Source: Mycolicibacterium lacusdiani (GTDB taxonomy: Bacteria > Actinomycetota > Actinomycetes > Mycobacteriales > Mycobacteriaceae). From it: a stretch of 64,000 bases of DNA. The DNA lies in assembly GCF_021916785.1 (NCBI RefSeq), contig NZ_JAKCFC010000001.1, positions 124,001 through 188,000 on the forward strand, in the 5' to 3' direction. Positions 24,611 to 33,387 of the stretch are shown in pieces. The first letter of the stretch is position 1, and the number at the start of each line of letters is the position of its first letter. The translations under genes and the position numbers were made by a program. The notes below the pieces were generated by a model. That model saw only the letters and a program-made list of their open reading frames with translations. It made no database searches and was not told the origin of the DNA.

Positions 24611-25390
24611 TCAGCGGTAGACGCCCATGCCCCCATCGACGTGGATGGTCTGCGCGGTGAGGTAGCCGGCGTCGTCACTGATGAGGAATGCGACCACCGC
24701 GCCGATGTCCTCGCAGGTACGACCGACGCGTCGCAGGGGCACCGAGCGAACGGCACGCTCGAAGTCCTTGGGCGCCAATTGTTCCCAGGCCTGCACGCCC
24801 TCGGAGTCCGCGAACGGGCAGACGACGTTGACCCTGATGTCGTCACGCCCCCACTCCAGGGCGGCGGCCTTCGACATGCCGCGCACCGCTTCCTTCGCAC
24901 CGGCGTAGGCAGCGAACCTGGCTTGTCCGCCGGTGCCGGATGCCGATCCGAGGTTGACGATCGACCCGCCGCCGGCAGCGGCCATCACGGGATGCACGGC
25001 CTGCATGAGGAAGAAGGTGGCCCGCGGCGCGGTGTCGAACACCAGGTCGTAGTCGTCGGCGGTGACGTCGACGAGCGCCTTGGGTTCATTGGTGGCCACG
25101 GCGTTGTTGATCAGCGCGTCGATGCGGCCGTGTGCCGCGAGCGCGGCCTCGACGACGAGCCGGGGACTATCCGGATCGCGGAGGTCGATCACGGCCGACT
25201 CCATGTGCAACCCGTCGGCCGCGAACCCGTCGGACGTGGCCGCGAGCCCGTCGCCGTCGCGGTCGACGCCGAGTACGCGTGCGCCACGGCTGAGCAGGGC
25301 GCGTGCGATGCCCCGCCCGACGCCGCGGGCAGCGCCGGTGACGATGGCCGTCTTGCCGTCCAGGGAGAGTGGGTGCGAGAAGCCCGTCAT
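24611..25390 (-). CDS. short-chain dehydrogenase/reductase (FabG-like)
   Basis: This 259-residue SDR has TGAARGVG (18-25), INNA (94-97) and the full catalytic set Ser149, Tyr162 and Lys166 (SASGTGGQARFAAYAGAK). The C-terminal DGGMGVYR is typical of FabG-like members. It is a cytoplasmic NAD(P)-dependent oxidoreductase of unknown substrate. The ATG is preceded by TAGCTT at six bases on the minus strand, so the message is probably leaderless. It is divergent from the SRPBCC gene, with 38 bases between starts. Confidence 0.88.
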   Translation of the reverse strand: MTGFSHPLSLDGKTAIVTGAARGVGRGIARALLSRGARVLGVDRDGDGLAATSDGFAADGLHMESAVIDLRDPDSPRLVVEAALAAHGRIDALINNAVATNEPKALVDVTADDYDLVFDTAPRATFFLMQAVHPVMAAAGGGSIVNLGSASGTGGQARFAAYAGAKEAVRGMSKAAALEWGRDDIRVNVVCPFADSEGVQAWEQLAPKDFERAVRSVPLRRVGRTCEDIGAVVAFLISDDAGYLTAQTIHVDGGMGVYR

Positions 25391-25396
25391 GGCGAC

Positions 25397-25402
25397 AAGC
25401 TA
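25397..25402 (-). promoter_or_regulatory. leaderless -10 box of the SDR gene (TAGCTT)
   Basis: Minus-strand TAGCTT lies six bases before the ATG at 25390. It is only 14 bases from the oppositely directed box at 25417-25422. Confidence 0.5.
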
Positions 25403-25416
25403 CCCGGCCGACCGGC

Positions 25417-25422
25417 TAGATT
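25417..25422 (+). promoter_or_regulatory. leaderless -10 box (TAGATT)
   Basis: TAGATT stands six bases before the GTG at 25429. Confidence 0.5.
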
Positions 25423-25428
25423 CGGCGG

Positions 25429-25908
25429 GTGACGCGCGGCCGCACGTGGTGGACCCGCAGTGCCGACTGCGTGCTCGCAGAGGACGTGCCCGCACCGCCG
25501 GAAGCCGTCCGCGACTTCTACGTCGACCTCCGCAACATCCGTGAGGTCCACCCGCTGGTCGTGTCGGTCCGCCCGGCGGATCGGGTTCGGCACTGCGACG
25601 GCTACGTGCAGAGCTACCGGGTGCGCGACCGCATCCGGCTGGGTCGCCTCACCGTGGGGGTCACCTACACCGCCACCCTGACCGTTCCCGACGCCGGCGA
25701 CGTGCTCACCGAGGCGCGCCAGTTTCCCCACGTCCGCCTCGACGGCGTCGTGTCGTTCGAGCCCAACGCCGGCGGCACCCGGGTCACCGAGCGTCTTCGC
25801 GTGGTGGCGCCCGCACCGTTGGCCTCGGCCACCGTCCGTCAGGCCACCGCAGCCCACGTCGAGATGCTCGCCGGCATCCGGCGTCGCTTCGCTCAGCCGA
25901 CCGGGTGA
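25429..25908 (+). CDS. SRPBCC (START-like) family protein
   Basis: The 159-residue protein fits the SRPBCC helix-grip fold. It opens with a strand (DCVLAEDVPAPPEAVRDFYVD), then LRNIREVHPLVVSV, a series of beta-strands (YVQSYRVRDRI, VGVTYTATLTV), and a long C-terminal helix. Such proteins bind hydrophobic ligands or act as cyclases/coenzyme Q-binding proteins in the cytoplasm. Start choice rests on the leaderless promoter. No operon partner is evident and the ligand is unknown. Confidence 0.72.
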   Translation: MTRGRTWWTRSADCVLAEDVPAPPEAVRDFYVDLRNIREVHPLVVSVRPADRVRHCDGYVQSYRVRDRIRLGRLTVGVTYTATLTVPDAGDVLTEARQFPHVRLDGVVSFEPNAGGTRVTERLRVVAPAPLASATVRQATAAHVEMLAGIRRRFAQPTG

Positions 25909-26055
25909 TGGGCCCGGTGGCGCGGAACCGCTGCGAGCCAGTTCCTTTCAAGATTGGCCCGACGACGCCGGGCCGCAGAGGTTCTTTACAGATCGTCTTG
26001 CGAATGTCACGCTCTTGGTAGTGTCGGGAAGCCCACGACAACCCCGGGAGCGAAT

Positions 26056-26640
26056 GTGGCGAGCACTGGAACGTACGGCGTCGGTAGTGCACGGGCGGGT
26101 GCCCCGGTCACCAGCAGGCTGGGCAAGTACCAGCTCCGGGTGACCGCGCGCGACGCCACCGAGGTGGTGGCCCACGCGGGCGGATGGCTCGTCGACCGCG
26201 CCATGGCGGGCTGGGACGTCTCGGTCGTGCTGACCGAGGACTGCGACGCGGCGCCCCTGCGGATCCTCGGCGTGCACGCCGACCATCGAGACGCCGACGA
26301 CGACTCGACCGCGCCGCTGCGATCGCAGTCGATCGCGGTGTCGGCCGGGGCCATCGCGACCGACGAGGAGCTGCGCAGCGCCGTAACCCGCACCGCCAAG
26401 CGAGGCCTCGCCGAGGTGATCGTCTGGGGCGACGCGGACGCCGCACTGGTGCCGGGACTCGAACCCGTCGTGCACGTCCTGAGTTCTGCGGCGCGCGCCT
26501 TCAAGGCACGCGCCCTGATGGCGGCCGGGACGTGCCTCGACATCGCACCGACCGAGACCTTCCGATACCGCACCACCGCGGTACTGGCCGACTACCGAGA
26601 CCTCACGCCCTCGGCCGCGACGCTCTTGGCCCAGCGGTAG
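26056..26640 (+). CDS. conserved actinobacterial hypothetical protein
   Basis: The 194-residue product is soluble and starts with a low-complexity segment (ASTGTYGVGSARAG). The following alpha/beta region includes RLGKYQLRVTARDATEVVAH, GGWLVDRAMAGWDVSVVL, APLRILGVHAD, and a C-terminal YRTTAVLADYRDLTPSAATL. No family of known function is recognised. GTG 26056 has GGGAG upstream, and a TAGTGT box lies at 26019-26024. Its 3' end overlaps the convergent fadD gene by 49 bases. Confidence 0.6.
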   Translation: MASTGTYGVGSARAGAPVTSRLGKYQLRVTARDATEVVAHAGGWLVDRAMAGWDVSVVLTEDCDAAPLRILGVHADHRDADDDSTAPLRSQSIAVSAGAIATDEELRSAVTRTAKRGLAEVIVWGDADAALVPGLEPVVHVLSSAARAFKARALMAAGTCLDIAPTETFRYRTTAVLADYRDLTPSAATLLAQR

Positions 26641-28256
26641 TCGGCCTTGCCCGCGGGCGACCGGACGATGGCCTCGGCCCGGACGAACGCCTTCGGGATC
26701 TTGTAGCGCGCGATCGACGTGCGGCAGGTTTCGACGAGCTCCTCGTCGGTGGCCGAAGCGCCCTCGGCGAACTGCACGACCGCGACCACCTCGCTGCCCC
26801 AACGCTCCGAGGGCCTTCCGACGACCACCACGTCGTACACGGCCGGGTGCGCCGCGATGGCCCGCTCGACCTCCTCGACGAAGATCTTCTCGCCGCCGGA
26901 GTTGATGGTCACCGAGTCGCGGCCAAGCAGTTCGATGCGCCCGTCGTCGAGCACGTTGGCGCGGTCACCGGGCACCGACCAGCGCACGCCGTCGATGGTG
27001 GGGAAGGTGCGGGCGGTCTTCTCGGCGTCGCCGAGGTAGCCGAGCGGGATCAGATCCCGGCGGGCCAGCCAGCCCTTGCCCTCACCCGGCCGGAGTACGC
27101 GGTCGAGGTCGGCGGACACGACGGCGGTGTCGAACTGCGGGGTGAAGGTCGCAGGCGTCGCCTCGGCGCCCGCGGCGTTGAACGTGCTCATCTGCGCGCC
27201 CGACTCCGACGCCCCGACGGCGTCCATCACCATGATGTTCGGCAGGGCGGCCAGGATGCGCGCACGGACCGTCGGCGACATCGGCGCACCGCCGTTGGAG
27301 ATGGTCACCAATCCCGACAGGTCGTAGTCGCCCGCCTCGATCTCCTCGACGAGGGGTCGCGCGATCGCGTCGCCCACCACGGGGATGCTCAGCACCCGCT
27401 CCCGCTCGGCCAACCGGAGCACCTCGGCGGGTCGCATGCGCTCGACGTCGTCGGGGATCACGACGCGTCCGCCCATCGTGACCATGTTGAACGTCGCCCA
27501 CTGGGCGGCACCGTGCATCAGCGGCGGAATCATCAGGATCGACATCGCCCCGGGTGATGCGCTGGCCTTGGCGGCGAGTTCGTCGTAGGACGCGAGCGCC
27601 TGATCGCTGCCCCACGGCCGTCCGCCCATCGAGGACAGGAAGATGTCGTGCTGGCGCCACAGCACGCCTTTCGGCATGCCCGTGGTTCCGCCGGTGTAGA
27701 GGATGTAGAGGTCGTCGCCCGTGGGCTTGGGCATGCCACTCGCCGGCGGCGGTGTCGTGACGACGGACTCGAAGTCGACTGCGCCGGGCAGCAATTCGTG
27801 TCCGGAGTCGTCGGCGACCTGGATCAGCACCGTCAGGTGGGGCAGCCGGTCCCGGATGGCGGCGACCCGCGGTGCGAACTCCGAGGGGTAGACCAGCGCA
27901 CGCGACTTCGAGTCGGTGAGCAGGTAGAGCAATTCCTCCTCGACGTAGCGGTAGCTGACGTTGAACGGTGCGACCCGGGCGCGGAACCCGCCGATCATCG
28001 CTTCGAGGTACTCGTTGCCGTTGCGCAGATAGATGCCGAGGTGGTCCTGACCGGACTCGTGACCGGCCAGGCCGTCGCGTTCGGTGTGGCAGCCCAACCC
28101 GACGGACGCCAGGTAGTTGGCGAAGCCATCGACGCGGGCGTCGACCTCGGCGTAGGTCATCCGGCGGTCGCGCCACACCAGGAAGGTCTCGTCCGGGATG
28201 GACTTCGCGACCGCACCGAAGACGTCGGACAGATTGAACTTCACGTCAACGCTCAC
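26592..28256 (-). CDS. acyl-CoA synthetase (FadD, AMP-forming)
   Basis: The 554-residue protein has the ATP/AMP-binding motif YTGGTTGMPKG (187-197), a later GASESGAQMS segment, and the adenylation C-terminus ending PAGKADYRW with the catalytic Lys. The N-terminus (AVAKSIPDETFLVWRDRRMT) and overall feel resemble FadD19/FadD17-type enzymes that activate steroid side chains or long fatty acids in mycobacteria. It uses ATP and CoA to form an acyl-CoA. The start is GTG 28256. It is convergent with the hypothetical gene (49-base overlap). The substrate is inferred only broadly. Confidence 0.87.
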   Translation of the reverse strand: MSVDVKFNLSDVFGAVAKSIPDETFLVWRDRRMTYAEVDARVDGFANYLASVGLGCHTERDGLAGHESGQDHLGIYLRNGNEYLEAMIGGFRARVAPFNVSYRYVEEELLYLLTDSKSRALVYPSEFAPRVAAIRDRLPHLTVLIQVADDSGHELLPGAVDFESVVTTPPPASGMPKPTGDDLYILYTGGTTGMPKGVLWRQHDIFLSSMGGRPWGSDQALASYDELAAKASASPGAMSILMIPPLMHGAAQWATFNMVTMGGRVVIPDDVERMRPAEVLRLAERERVLSIPVVGDAIARPLVEEIEAGDYDLSGLVTISNGGAPMSPTVRARILAALPNIMVMDAVGASESGAQMSTFNAAGAEATPATFTPQFDTAVVSADLDRVLRPGEGKGWLARRDLIPLGYLGDAEKTARTFPTIDGVRWSVPGDRANVLDDGRIELLGRDSVTINSGGEKIFVEEVERAIAAHPAVYDVVVVGRPSERWGSEVVAVVQFAEGASATDEELVETCRTSIARYKIPKAFVRAEAIVRSPAGKADYRWAKSVAAEGVRSR

Positions 28257-28335
28257 AGCCCATGACCATACAGCTCAATCCCGTCCGTATGGTCGAAGTC
28301 GGCGGCACTGATCGGTGGGACCCGAGGCGTCGGGA

Positions 28336-28758
28336 TCAGCCCGGGAAGAACCCGGCACCCGTCAGTGTGCCGGGCTGCCAGCCCCGCGCACCGAGGCACA
28401 CCATTGGTCGACCGTCGGGCGACTGCGCGGCCGACTTCGGCCCTGGGCACGGTGCGCCGATGTCCTGCTGCCCGTGCAACGGGTACGACGCCACCCAGAA
28501 CCCGGTGTAGACCGGCGGCCACTGATTCGGGATGTAGTGACACACCAGCGGCTGCCCACCGCGACCGCGGCCGAAGGTGAACAGCTGGTAGTTGGTGCAC
28601 GGACCGTTCAGCGCGGCGTCGTACACCATTCCGGGAACGTCGGTGGGGTAGCGGCCCGGCTCATCGGAGAAGTCGTTGGTCGGGTCGGCGCCCGCGGATG
28701 GAGCCAGCCCGATCGCTGCAGCCACCACGGCGGCGGCAATCGTCAGTTCGCGAAACAA
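28336..28758 (-). CDS. small secreted mycobacterial protein
   Basis: The 140-residue product has a signal peptide (about residues 1-24, ending APSAGAD) and four Cys residues (PCTNY, LVCHY, APCPG, MVCLG) that could form two disulfides. The rest is Pro/Gly-rich and compact (NQWPPVYTGFWVASYPLHG). It resembles conserved secreted mycobacterial proteins of unknown function. The start is a TTG, supported by GAGGAGG eight bases upstream on the minus strand. Confidence 0.7.
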   Translation of the reverse strand: MFRELTIAAAVVAAAIGLAPSAGADPTNDFSDEPGRYPTDVPGMVYDAALNGPCTNYQLFTFGRGRGGQPLVCHYIPNQWPPVYTGFWVASYPLHGQQDIGAPCPGPKSAAQSPDGRPMVCLGARGWQPGTLTGAGFFPG

Positions 28759-28872
28759 TGTGGTGCCCTCCTCGACGTCGTGGCAAAGCCTAACGGGTTC
28801 GCCTCGGGCGTCGAGTCGTTTCGCTCCGGTCAGGCCGGTGTCGATGGCGGCCGGATCACTCGGAGGCCTGTA

Positions 28873-29235
28873 TTACTCGGAGGTGGCGTCGAGCACGCTC
28901 ACCGCGATGCCGTACGGCAGGAAGCGGACCCGCCGTGTCGGGTCGGTGTTGTTCTTGTTGGCGCGCAACGCGTCCAGTTCGGTCGGGTAGACCTCTTCGA
29001 TGTGCGCGCCGCCCTCGGCGTCGACGGTGTAGATCGACCACACCCCGTCACCCTTCTCACCGGTCGTCTCCGGTTCGGCCTTCGGCCGCGACGTCTGGGT
29101 GAGGTCGCCGAGCAGCGTCGCCCAGCCGGCGCCCCTGCTGATCTTGTCGACCGCGTCGCGCAAACCCTCGCCGGCCTCGCGAATGGCCCGGTCGAAGTCC
29201 TCGGGGTCGATTCCGAACGGTCCGTTCTGGCTCAT
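28873..29235 (-). CDS. conserved mycobacterial hypothetical protein
   Basis: This soluble protein of 120 residues begins SQNGPFGIDPEDFDRAIREA and has a helical first half. The beta-rich second half (DGVWSIYTVDAEGGAHIEEV, then RVRFLPYGIAVSVL) resembles a small fold found in mycobacterial conserved hypotheticals. The ATG at 29235 is preferred over the one at 29241, because GAGGAGG touches the latter and is spaced correctly for the former. Its function is unknown. Confidence 0.7.
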   Translation of the reverse strand: MSQNGPFGIDPEDFDRAIREAGEGLRDAVDKISRGAGWATLLGDLTQTSRPKAEPETTGEKGDGVWSIYTVDAEGGAHIEEVYPTELDALRANKNNTDPTRRVRFLPYGIAVSVLDATSE

Positions 29236-29357
29236 CGCCATCCTCCTCGTGCTGGTCGACCCCGGCTGGTGCGGGCGACCTCACCAGTGTGCGCGTGATC
29301 CGGACGGTTCGCCACGATCGGCCGTCGGACCCCACCTGGCTGAGCGACGATGTGTGG

Positions 29358-30191
29358 GTGTCAGAACCCCCTGCCCCGGCTGCTGGACCCCCCGCCCCCG
29401 CGCGCGGCGACCTGCTGGCCGCCGTCGAACGCTCACCCGAGGCCGCGGCAGCCCACGAACGTTCGGCATGGGTGGGGCTCTTCGCGGCCGACGGGCAGAT
29501 CGAAGATCCCGTCGGATCGGCGCCGCACCGCGGCCACGACCGCATCGGGCGGTTCTACGACACGTTCATCGGCCCCCGCGACATCGCGTTCGGCCCTGGC
29601 GTCGACGTCGTCCACGGCTGCACCGTGGTGCGCGACCTGACGCTGCACGTCACGATGGGCGCGTCGCTGACCATGGCCATTCCCGCCTACCTGCGCTACG
29701 ACCTGACGCCCGTTCGGCACGGCTACGCGATCACCCGGCTGCGGGCGCACTGGGAACTGCCCTCGATGGTCCTCGAGTTCGCGCGCAGCGGCATCGCGTC
29801 GGTGCGGCCGGGCCTCGGCCTCGGGCTGGGGTTGCTGCGCAACCAGGGTCTCGCCGGCGCCGTGGGATTCGCCTCGGGGTTCCGGCGCGCGGGCGCCGGT
29901 CGGCGCCGCAAGGTCACCGACCTGCTCGACGACGCGTGCGCGGGCAACGAGGTCGCGGTCCGGCGACGGCTGTCCGGCGACGTGCCCGTCACGGTCGGCG
30001 ACGGAGACCGGATCAGCGCGTCGGATCTGGCGGCCCGGTTGCGCGGCGGACGGTGGCGAAAGGCCATCACCGCGGGCAACACCGTCACCGCTGGCGTCGA
30101 GGTCGACGGGCAGCGGGGCGTGCTGTTCACCGACGTGGGTTCCGGGCCCGGCGCGGTCACTGCCGTACGCCTGTTCATCGAGGACCGGTGA
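29358..30191 (+). CDS. ketosteroid-isomerase-like (NTF2 fold) protein
   Basis: The first 120 residues resemble the delta-5-3-ketosteroid isomerase/SnoaL fold: ERSAWVGLFAADGQIEDPVG, then HDRIGRFYDTFIGPRDIAF. A linker rich in Gly and Arg follows (GLGLGLGLLRNQG), and a second smaller domain (DLLDDACAGNEVAVRRRLSG through VTAVRLFIED) also looks NTF2-like. GTG 29358 is chosen because GACGAT lies six bases upstream and the upstream residues are atypical; GTG 29289 would add 23 residues. Two-domain KSI-like proteins of this sort are known in mycobacteria; substrate unknown. Confidence 0.65.
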   Translation: MSEPPAPAAGPPAPARGDLLAAVERSPEAAAAHERSAWVGLFAADGQIEDPVGSAPHRGHDRIGRFYDTFIGPRDIAFGPGVDVVHGCTVVRDLTLHVTMGASLTMAIPAYLRYDLTPVRHGYAITRLRAHWELPSMVLEFARSGIASVRPGLGLGLGLLRNQGLAGAVGFASGFRRAGAGRRRKVTDLLDDACAGNEVAVRRRLSGDVPVTVGDGDRISASDLAARLRGGRWRKAITAGNTVTAGVEVDGQRGVLFTDVGSGPGAVTAVRLFIEDR

Positions 30192-30245
30192 GATTCGGGC
30201 GGGTCGGGTTGACTGCGCCTGCGGACGTGAGAACGTAGCAGGACC

Positions 30246-30809
30246 ATGCCTGACCACCAGTATCTGACATACGAGGAATTCGGCCGCCGGTTCTTCGAGG
30301 TCGCAGTGTCCGAGGAGCGCGTCGGCGACGCCATCGCATCGATCGCCGGCGACGAGTTCACCATCGGCCCGATCGCCCAGGGTCCAGGCAAGCTCGCCAA
30401 GGTCACGGCCAAGGTCAACGTGCAGACCCCGCAGGTCACCAGGCACGTCGGGGACTCGATCACGTTCTCGATCCGGATCCCGCTCGAGATCGACATGGTC
30501 GTGGACCTGCGCATCGACAAGCCGCGCTTCGTCGTGTTCGGCGAGATCTCGCTGCGGGCCGAGGCGATGGCCGCCGAACCACTGCTGCTGATCCTCGACG
30601 TGCACAAGCCCCGCGCAGCCGACATCGCCATTCACGTGACGTCGAAGACGTTGCGGGCCGAGGTCGTCCGGATCGTCGGTGGCGTCGACGCCGAGATCAA
30701 GCGATTCATCGCCGCCCACGTGGCAGGGGAGATCGACAGCCCGGAATCGGTGAAGGCCAAGGTCATCGACGTGGCCCAGCAACTCGACGAGACCTGGACC
30801 GGCGTCTGA
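30246..30809 (+). CDS. conserved actinobacterial hypothetical protein
   Basis: This 187-residue soluble protein has a beta-rich centre (FTIGPIAQGPGKLAKVTAKV, then HVGDSITFSIRIPLEIDMVV) and an alternating helix-strand C-terminus (AAEPLLLILDVHKPRAADIA). The shape suggests a lipid- or surface-binding beta sandwich, but no named family is recognised. The composition and start context (ATG at 30246) support a real gene. It stands alone between the KSI-like and DUF732 genes on the same strand. Confidence 0.65.
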   Translation: MPDHQYLTYEEFGRRFFEVAVSEERVGDAIASIAGDEFTIGPIAQGPGKLAKVTAKVNVQTPQVTRHVGDSITFSIRIPLEIDMVVDLRIDKPRFVVFGEISLRAEAMAAEPLLLILDVHKPRAADIAIHVTSKTLRAEVVRIVGGVDAEIKRFIAAHVAGEIDSPESVKAKVIDVAQQLDETWTGV

Positions 30810-30834
30810 GTTGGGCCCGTCACCGCCTGCGCCG

Positions 30835-30840
30835 TACGCT
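30835..30840 (+). promoter_or_regulatory. leaderless -10 box (TACGCT)
   Basis: TACGCT stands six bases before the GTG at 30847. Confidence 0.5.
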
Positions 30841-30846
30841 TCGGGC

Positions 30847-31224
30847 GTGCATCGTAGATTCCAGGCTGCTCGCGTGGCCGCCCTCGTCGCAGGCATCGCC
30901 ACCACGACCGTGCTGGCCGCCGCACCCGCTCACGCGGACCCGGTCGACGACGCCTTCCTCAACGCACTCGACAACGCGGGCGTCGCCATGACGGCGACCA
31001 ACCCGGCCGACGCGGTGGCCATGGGACAGTCGGTCTGCCCGATGCTCTCGGAGCCCGGCCAGACCGCCGCCGACGCCGCCGCGAAGGTCGCCGACGGCGC
31101 AGGCATGTCCCTGGGACCCGCAACCATGTTCACCGGCCTGGCCATCTCGATGTTCTGCCCCGGCGCCATCGCGTCGATCGGCAACGGGCAGAACCCGATT
31201 CCCTTCGGGCTACTCGGCTTCTGA
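30847..31224 (+). CDS. DUF732 secreted protein
   Basis: The 125-residue product has a signal peptide (about residues 1-30, ending APAHADP). The mature part is typical of DUF732: DDAFLNALDNAGVAM, then AMGQSVCPMLSEPGQTAADAA with Cys, and a C-terminal AISMFCPGA with the partner Cys. DUF732 proteins are small exported helical proteins abundant in mycobacteria; no function is established. The 3' end overlaps the convergent SGNH hydrolase gene by 15 bases. Confidence 0.85.
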   Translation: MHRRFQAARVAALVAGIATTTVLAAAPAHADPVDDAFLNALDNAGVAMTATNPADAVAMGQSVCPMLSEPGQTAADAAAKVADGAGMSLGPATMFTGLAISMFCPGAIASIGNGQNPIPFGLLGF

Positions 31225-32031
31225 GCGTTCGGCGACATCGCCGACAGAGCCGACGTAGCCGAGTTCGGGTCGCTTCGGCCCACGGCCATTCGCACTCGAG
31301 AGCCCACGCAGGTTCCGCCACACCCACGGCATCAGCAGATTCTGGGCCCACAGCGCCTGCGAGTACATCCTCGAGTTGAGCCCAGGCATGACGACGTTAG
31401 GCCGCATCGTCGCCCAATCATGGCTGCTGTCAGGCAGATCGAGGGCCTCCGCCGCTGCGGCCTCGAACAGGGCGTGCCCCGCGGGTGAGCCGTGCACGCG
31501 GTCGTCACTCCACGTCTGCGGGTCACTCATCGACGGCGCACCGTACAGATCCACCAGCCGGAAGTCGTGCCGGGCCGCCGCCGCGCGAATGACGCCATTG
31601 ATCTCCACGACCCGGCCGGCGATCAGCCTGCCGACCGGCAGGATGCGCGCGAGGTCGGGGAACGTCGTGGTGACCACCGTCGCGCCCGACTCCGCGAGCC
31701 GGTCGTGTAGGAGGTCGAGGTCGGCCAGCGCGCGGTCGAAGGTGCGGCCGGGGCGCGTGACGTCGTTCATCCCGATGCACGTGGTGATCAGGTCCGGCGC
31801 CATGGCCAGCGCCGCGGGCAGCTGCTCGTCGAGCACGTTCCGGATCCGCCTGCCGCGCACCGCCAGATTGGCGTACCGCAGACCGGGATGCAACGCGTCG
31901 AGGTGCGCTGCGAGACGGTCGGCGAAACCGGCCACGCCGGTGGCATCGGTGCCGTCCCACAAACCCTCGGTCTGGCTGTCGCCGAGTGCGACGTAGCGCT
32001 GAAATCCGTGGGGTGGGGGGCGCTTCGGCAC
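31210..32031 (-). CDS. SGNH/GDSL-family hydrolase
   Basis: The 273-residue protein shows the SGNH blocks. GDSQTEG (17-23) carries nucleophile Ser19, GRRIRN lies in block II, GMNDV gives the oxyanion Asn of block III, and DRVHGSPAGH carries the catalytic Asp and His. There is no signal peptide, so it is probably cytoplasmic. Such enzymes are esterases, lipases or deacetylases on small esters or glycans. The start is GTG 32031 with TAGAGT seven bases upstream. Confidence 0.85.
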   Translation of the reverse strand: MPKRPPPHGFQRYVALGDSQTEGLWDGTDATGVAGFADRLAAHLDALHPGLRYANLAVRGRRIRNVLDEQLPAALAMAPDLITTCIGMNDVTRPGRTFDRALADLDLLHDRLAESGATVVTTTFPDLARILPVGRLIAGRVVEINGVIRAAAARHDFRLVDLYGAPSMSDPQTWSDDRVHGSPAGHALFEAAAAEALDLPDSSHDWATMRPNVVMPGLNSRMYSQALWAQNLLMPWVWRNLRGLSSANGRGPKRPELGYVGSVGDVAERSEAE

Positions 32032-32055
32032 GGCCGAAACTCTAGCGAAGGAACC

Positions 32056-32832
32056 TCAACGGTCCCTGCCGGGCCAGATCACCTGCAACGGCCCACTCAC
32101 CGAGCTCAGCTGCGCGACGACGTCCTCCAGGCGGGTGCGCGGCACGTCGGCCCGCCATTCGTCCAGCGTGCCGCTGATGCGAACCACACCGGGGGCGAAG
32201 TCCACCTCGGTGATGCGGAACCCGTGTGGAAGGTCGGGCAGCTGGATCCGGTAGCCGGGCGTGCGATGCGGCAGCGACCAACGGCGGCGGCGCACCACCG
32301 CCTGCGGCACCAGCCACAGCGTGGAGCCCTCGAGCCGTGCCGTCACCTCGAGCGATCCCGCGCCCTCCCTACGTGCGACGTGGAGCCGGGCGACGCCGTC
32401 GCCGTCGACGCGGCCGCCCAGCCTGGGCGCGCCTGCCCGGAACAGGTGGTCGAGCGTCGCCGCGGGCAGGTCGACGCTCACGTCGACGGGTGCGGCGACG
32501 AGCACGGGCGGCACCGTCGGGGTGACGTGGACACCGTGCAGCACGGCAGTCGCTCGATCCAGGGCGTGGCCGTTCCACCGCACGTCACGCGCGGTGAGCC
32601 GAATGTCGTCGAGTCGCCCGGCGCTCACGCTGCGCAGATCCAACCGGGACACCAGGTCGTCGACGGTGAGCTCCAGGCGGCCACCGCCCGTCTGCACCGC
32701 CAGTCGTCTGCCCCTGATCAGCCCGCGGATGGTGATGAACGTGCTCAGATACGCCGCCGTCACCCCGGTATTGGCCAGCACGTCGAGTGAACGACGGGGA
32801 TCCCAGTGGCGGAGCGGCCAGGGACGCGTCAC
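32056..32832 (-). CDS. LmeA-like DUF2993 phospholipid-binding protein
   Basis: The 258-residue product has DUF2993 features: VDDLVSRLDLRSVSAGRLDD, IRLTARDVRWNGHALDRATA, then VDVSVDLPAATLDHLF and a final ITEVDFAPGVVRISGTLDEW. LmeA of M. tuberculosis is a periplasmic phospholipase needed for lipomannan elongation. This protein has only a short hydrophobic stretch and no clean signal peptide, so location is uncertain. GTG 32832 is preferred (GATGCT six bases upstream); an ATG at 32850 is the alternative. It is divergent from the NUDIX gene. Confidence 0.62.
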   Translation of the reverse strand: MTRPWPLRHWDPRRSLDVLANTGVTAAYLSTFITIRGLIRGRRLAVQTGGGRLELTVDDLVSRLDLRSVSAGRLDDIRLTARDVRWNGHALDRATAVLHGVHVTPTVPPVLVAAPVDVSVDLPAATLDHLFRAGAPRLGGRVDGDGVARLHVARREGAGSLEVTARLEGSTLWLVPQAVVRRRRWSLPHRTPGYRIQLPDLPHGFRITEVDFAPGVVRISGTLDEWRADVPRTRLEDVVAQLSSVSGPLQVIWPGRDR

Positions 32833-32907
32833 CGTTCCAGCATCGTGCATCCCCGGATGCGCGCCAACCGCAGGGGGCCGCAGCGAGGGCGCCCCACCGG
32901 CCCTCCG

Positions 32908-32913
32908 TAGGCT
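32908..32913 (+). promoter_or_regulatory. leaderless -10 box of the NUDIX gene (TAGGCT)
   Basis: TAGGCT stands six bases before the GTG at 32920. Confidence 0.5.
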
Positions 32914-32919
32914 CGTCGC

Positions 32920-33387
32920 GTGCCCAAGCTCAGCGCCGGACTGCTGCTGTACCGCATCACCGACGACGGGATCGAGGTGCTGCTCGGCCATCCCGGTGGC
33001 CCGTTCTGGGCCCGTAAGGACGACGGCGCCTGGTCGATTCCCAAGGGCGAGTACACGACCGACGAGGACCCGTGGTCGGCCGCGCGGCGGGAGTTCCGCG
33101 AGGAGATCGGGTTCGACGCCCCCGACGGCCCGCGGCTGGACCTGCCACCGGTCAAGCAGGCAGGCGGCAAGGTGGTCACGGCGTTCGCGGTCCAGGGTGA
33201 CCTCGACGTCACCGACAGCGTGAGCAACACGTTCGAGCTGGAGTGGCCGAAGGGGTCGGGCCGCGTCAGGGAGTACCCGGAGGTGGATCGGGTGGCATGG
33301 CTGCCCGTCGAGGAGGCCCGGGTGAAGCTCTTGAAGGGTCAGTTGCCGCTGCTGGATTCGCTGCTCGAGCGTCTCGCAGCCGACTGA
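32920..33387 (+). CDS. NUDIX hydrolase
   Basis: The 155-residue protein has a complete Nudix box at residues 43-65 that fits Gx5Ex7REUxEExGU exactly (GEYTTDE...REFREEIGF). The N-terminal strand is SAGLLLYR, and an SIPKGE lead-in precedes the box, as in small actinobacterial Nudix proteins of the MutT-like group. It would hydrolyse a nucleoside diphosphate linked to another moiety, using Mg2+. Its last 122 bases lie opposite the 3' end of the SnoaL-like gene. Confidence 0.9.
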   Translation: MPKLSAGLLLYRITDDGIEVLLGHPGGPFWARKDDGAWSIPKGEYTTDEDPWSAARREFREEIGFDAPDGPRLDLPPVKQAGGKVVTAFAVQGDLDVTDSVSNTFELEWPKGSGRVREYPEVDRVAWLPVEEARVKLLKGQLPLLDSLLERLAAD

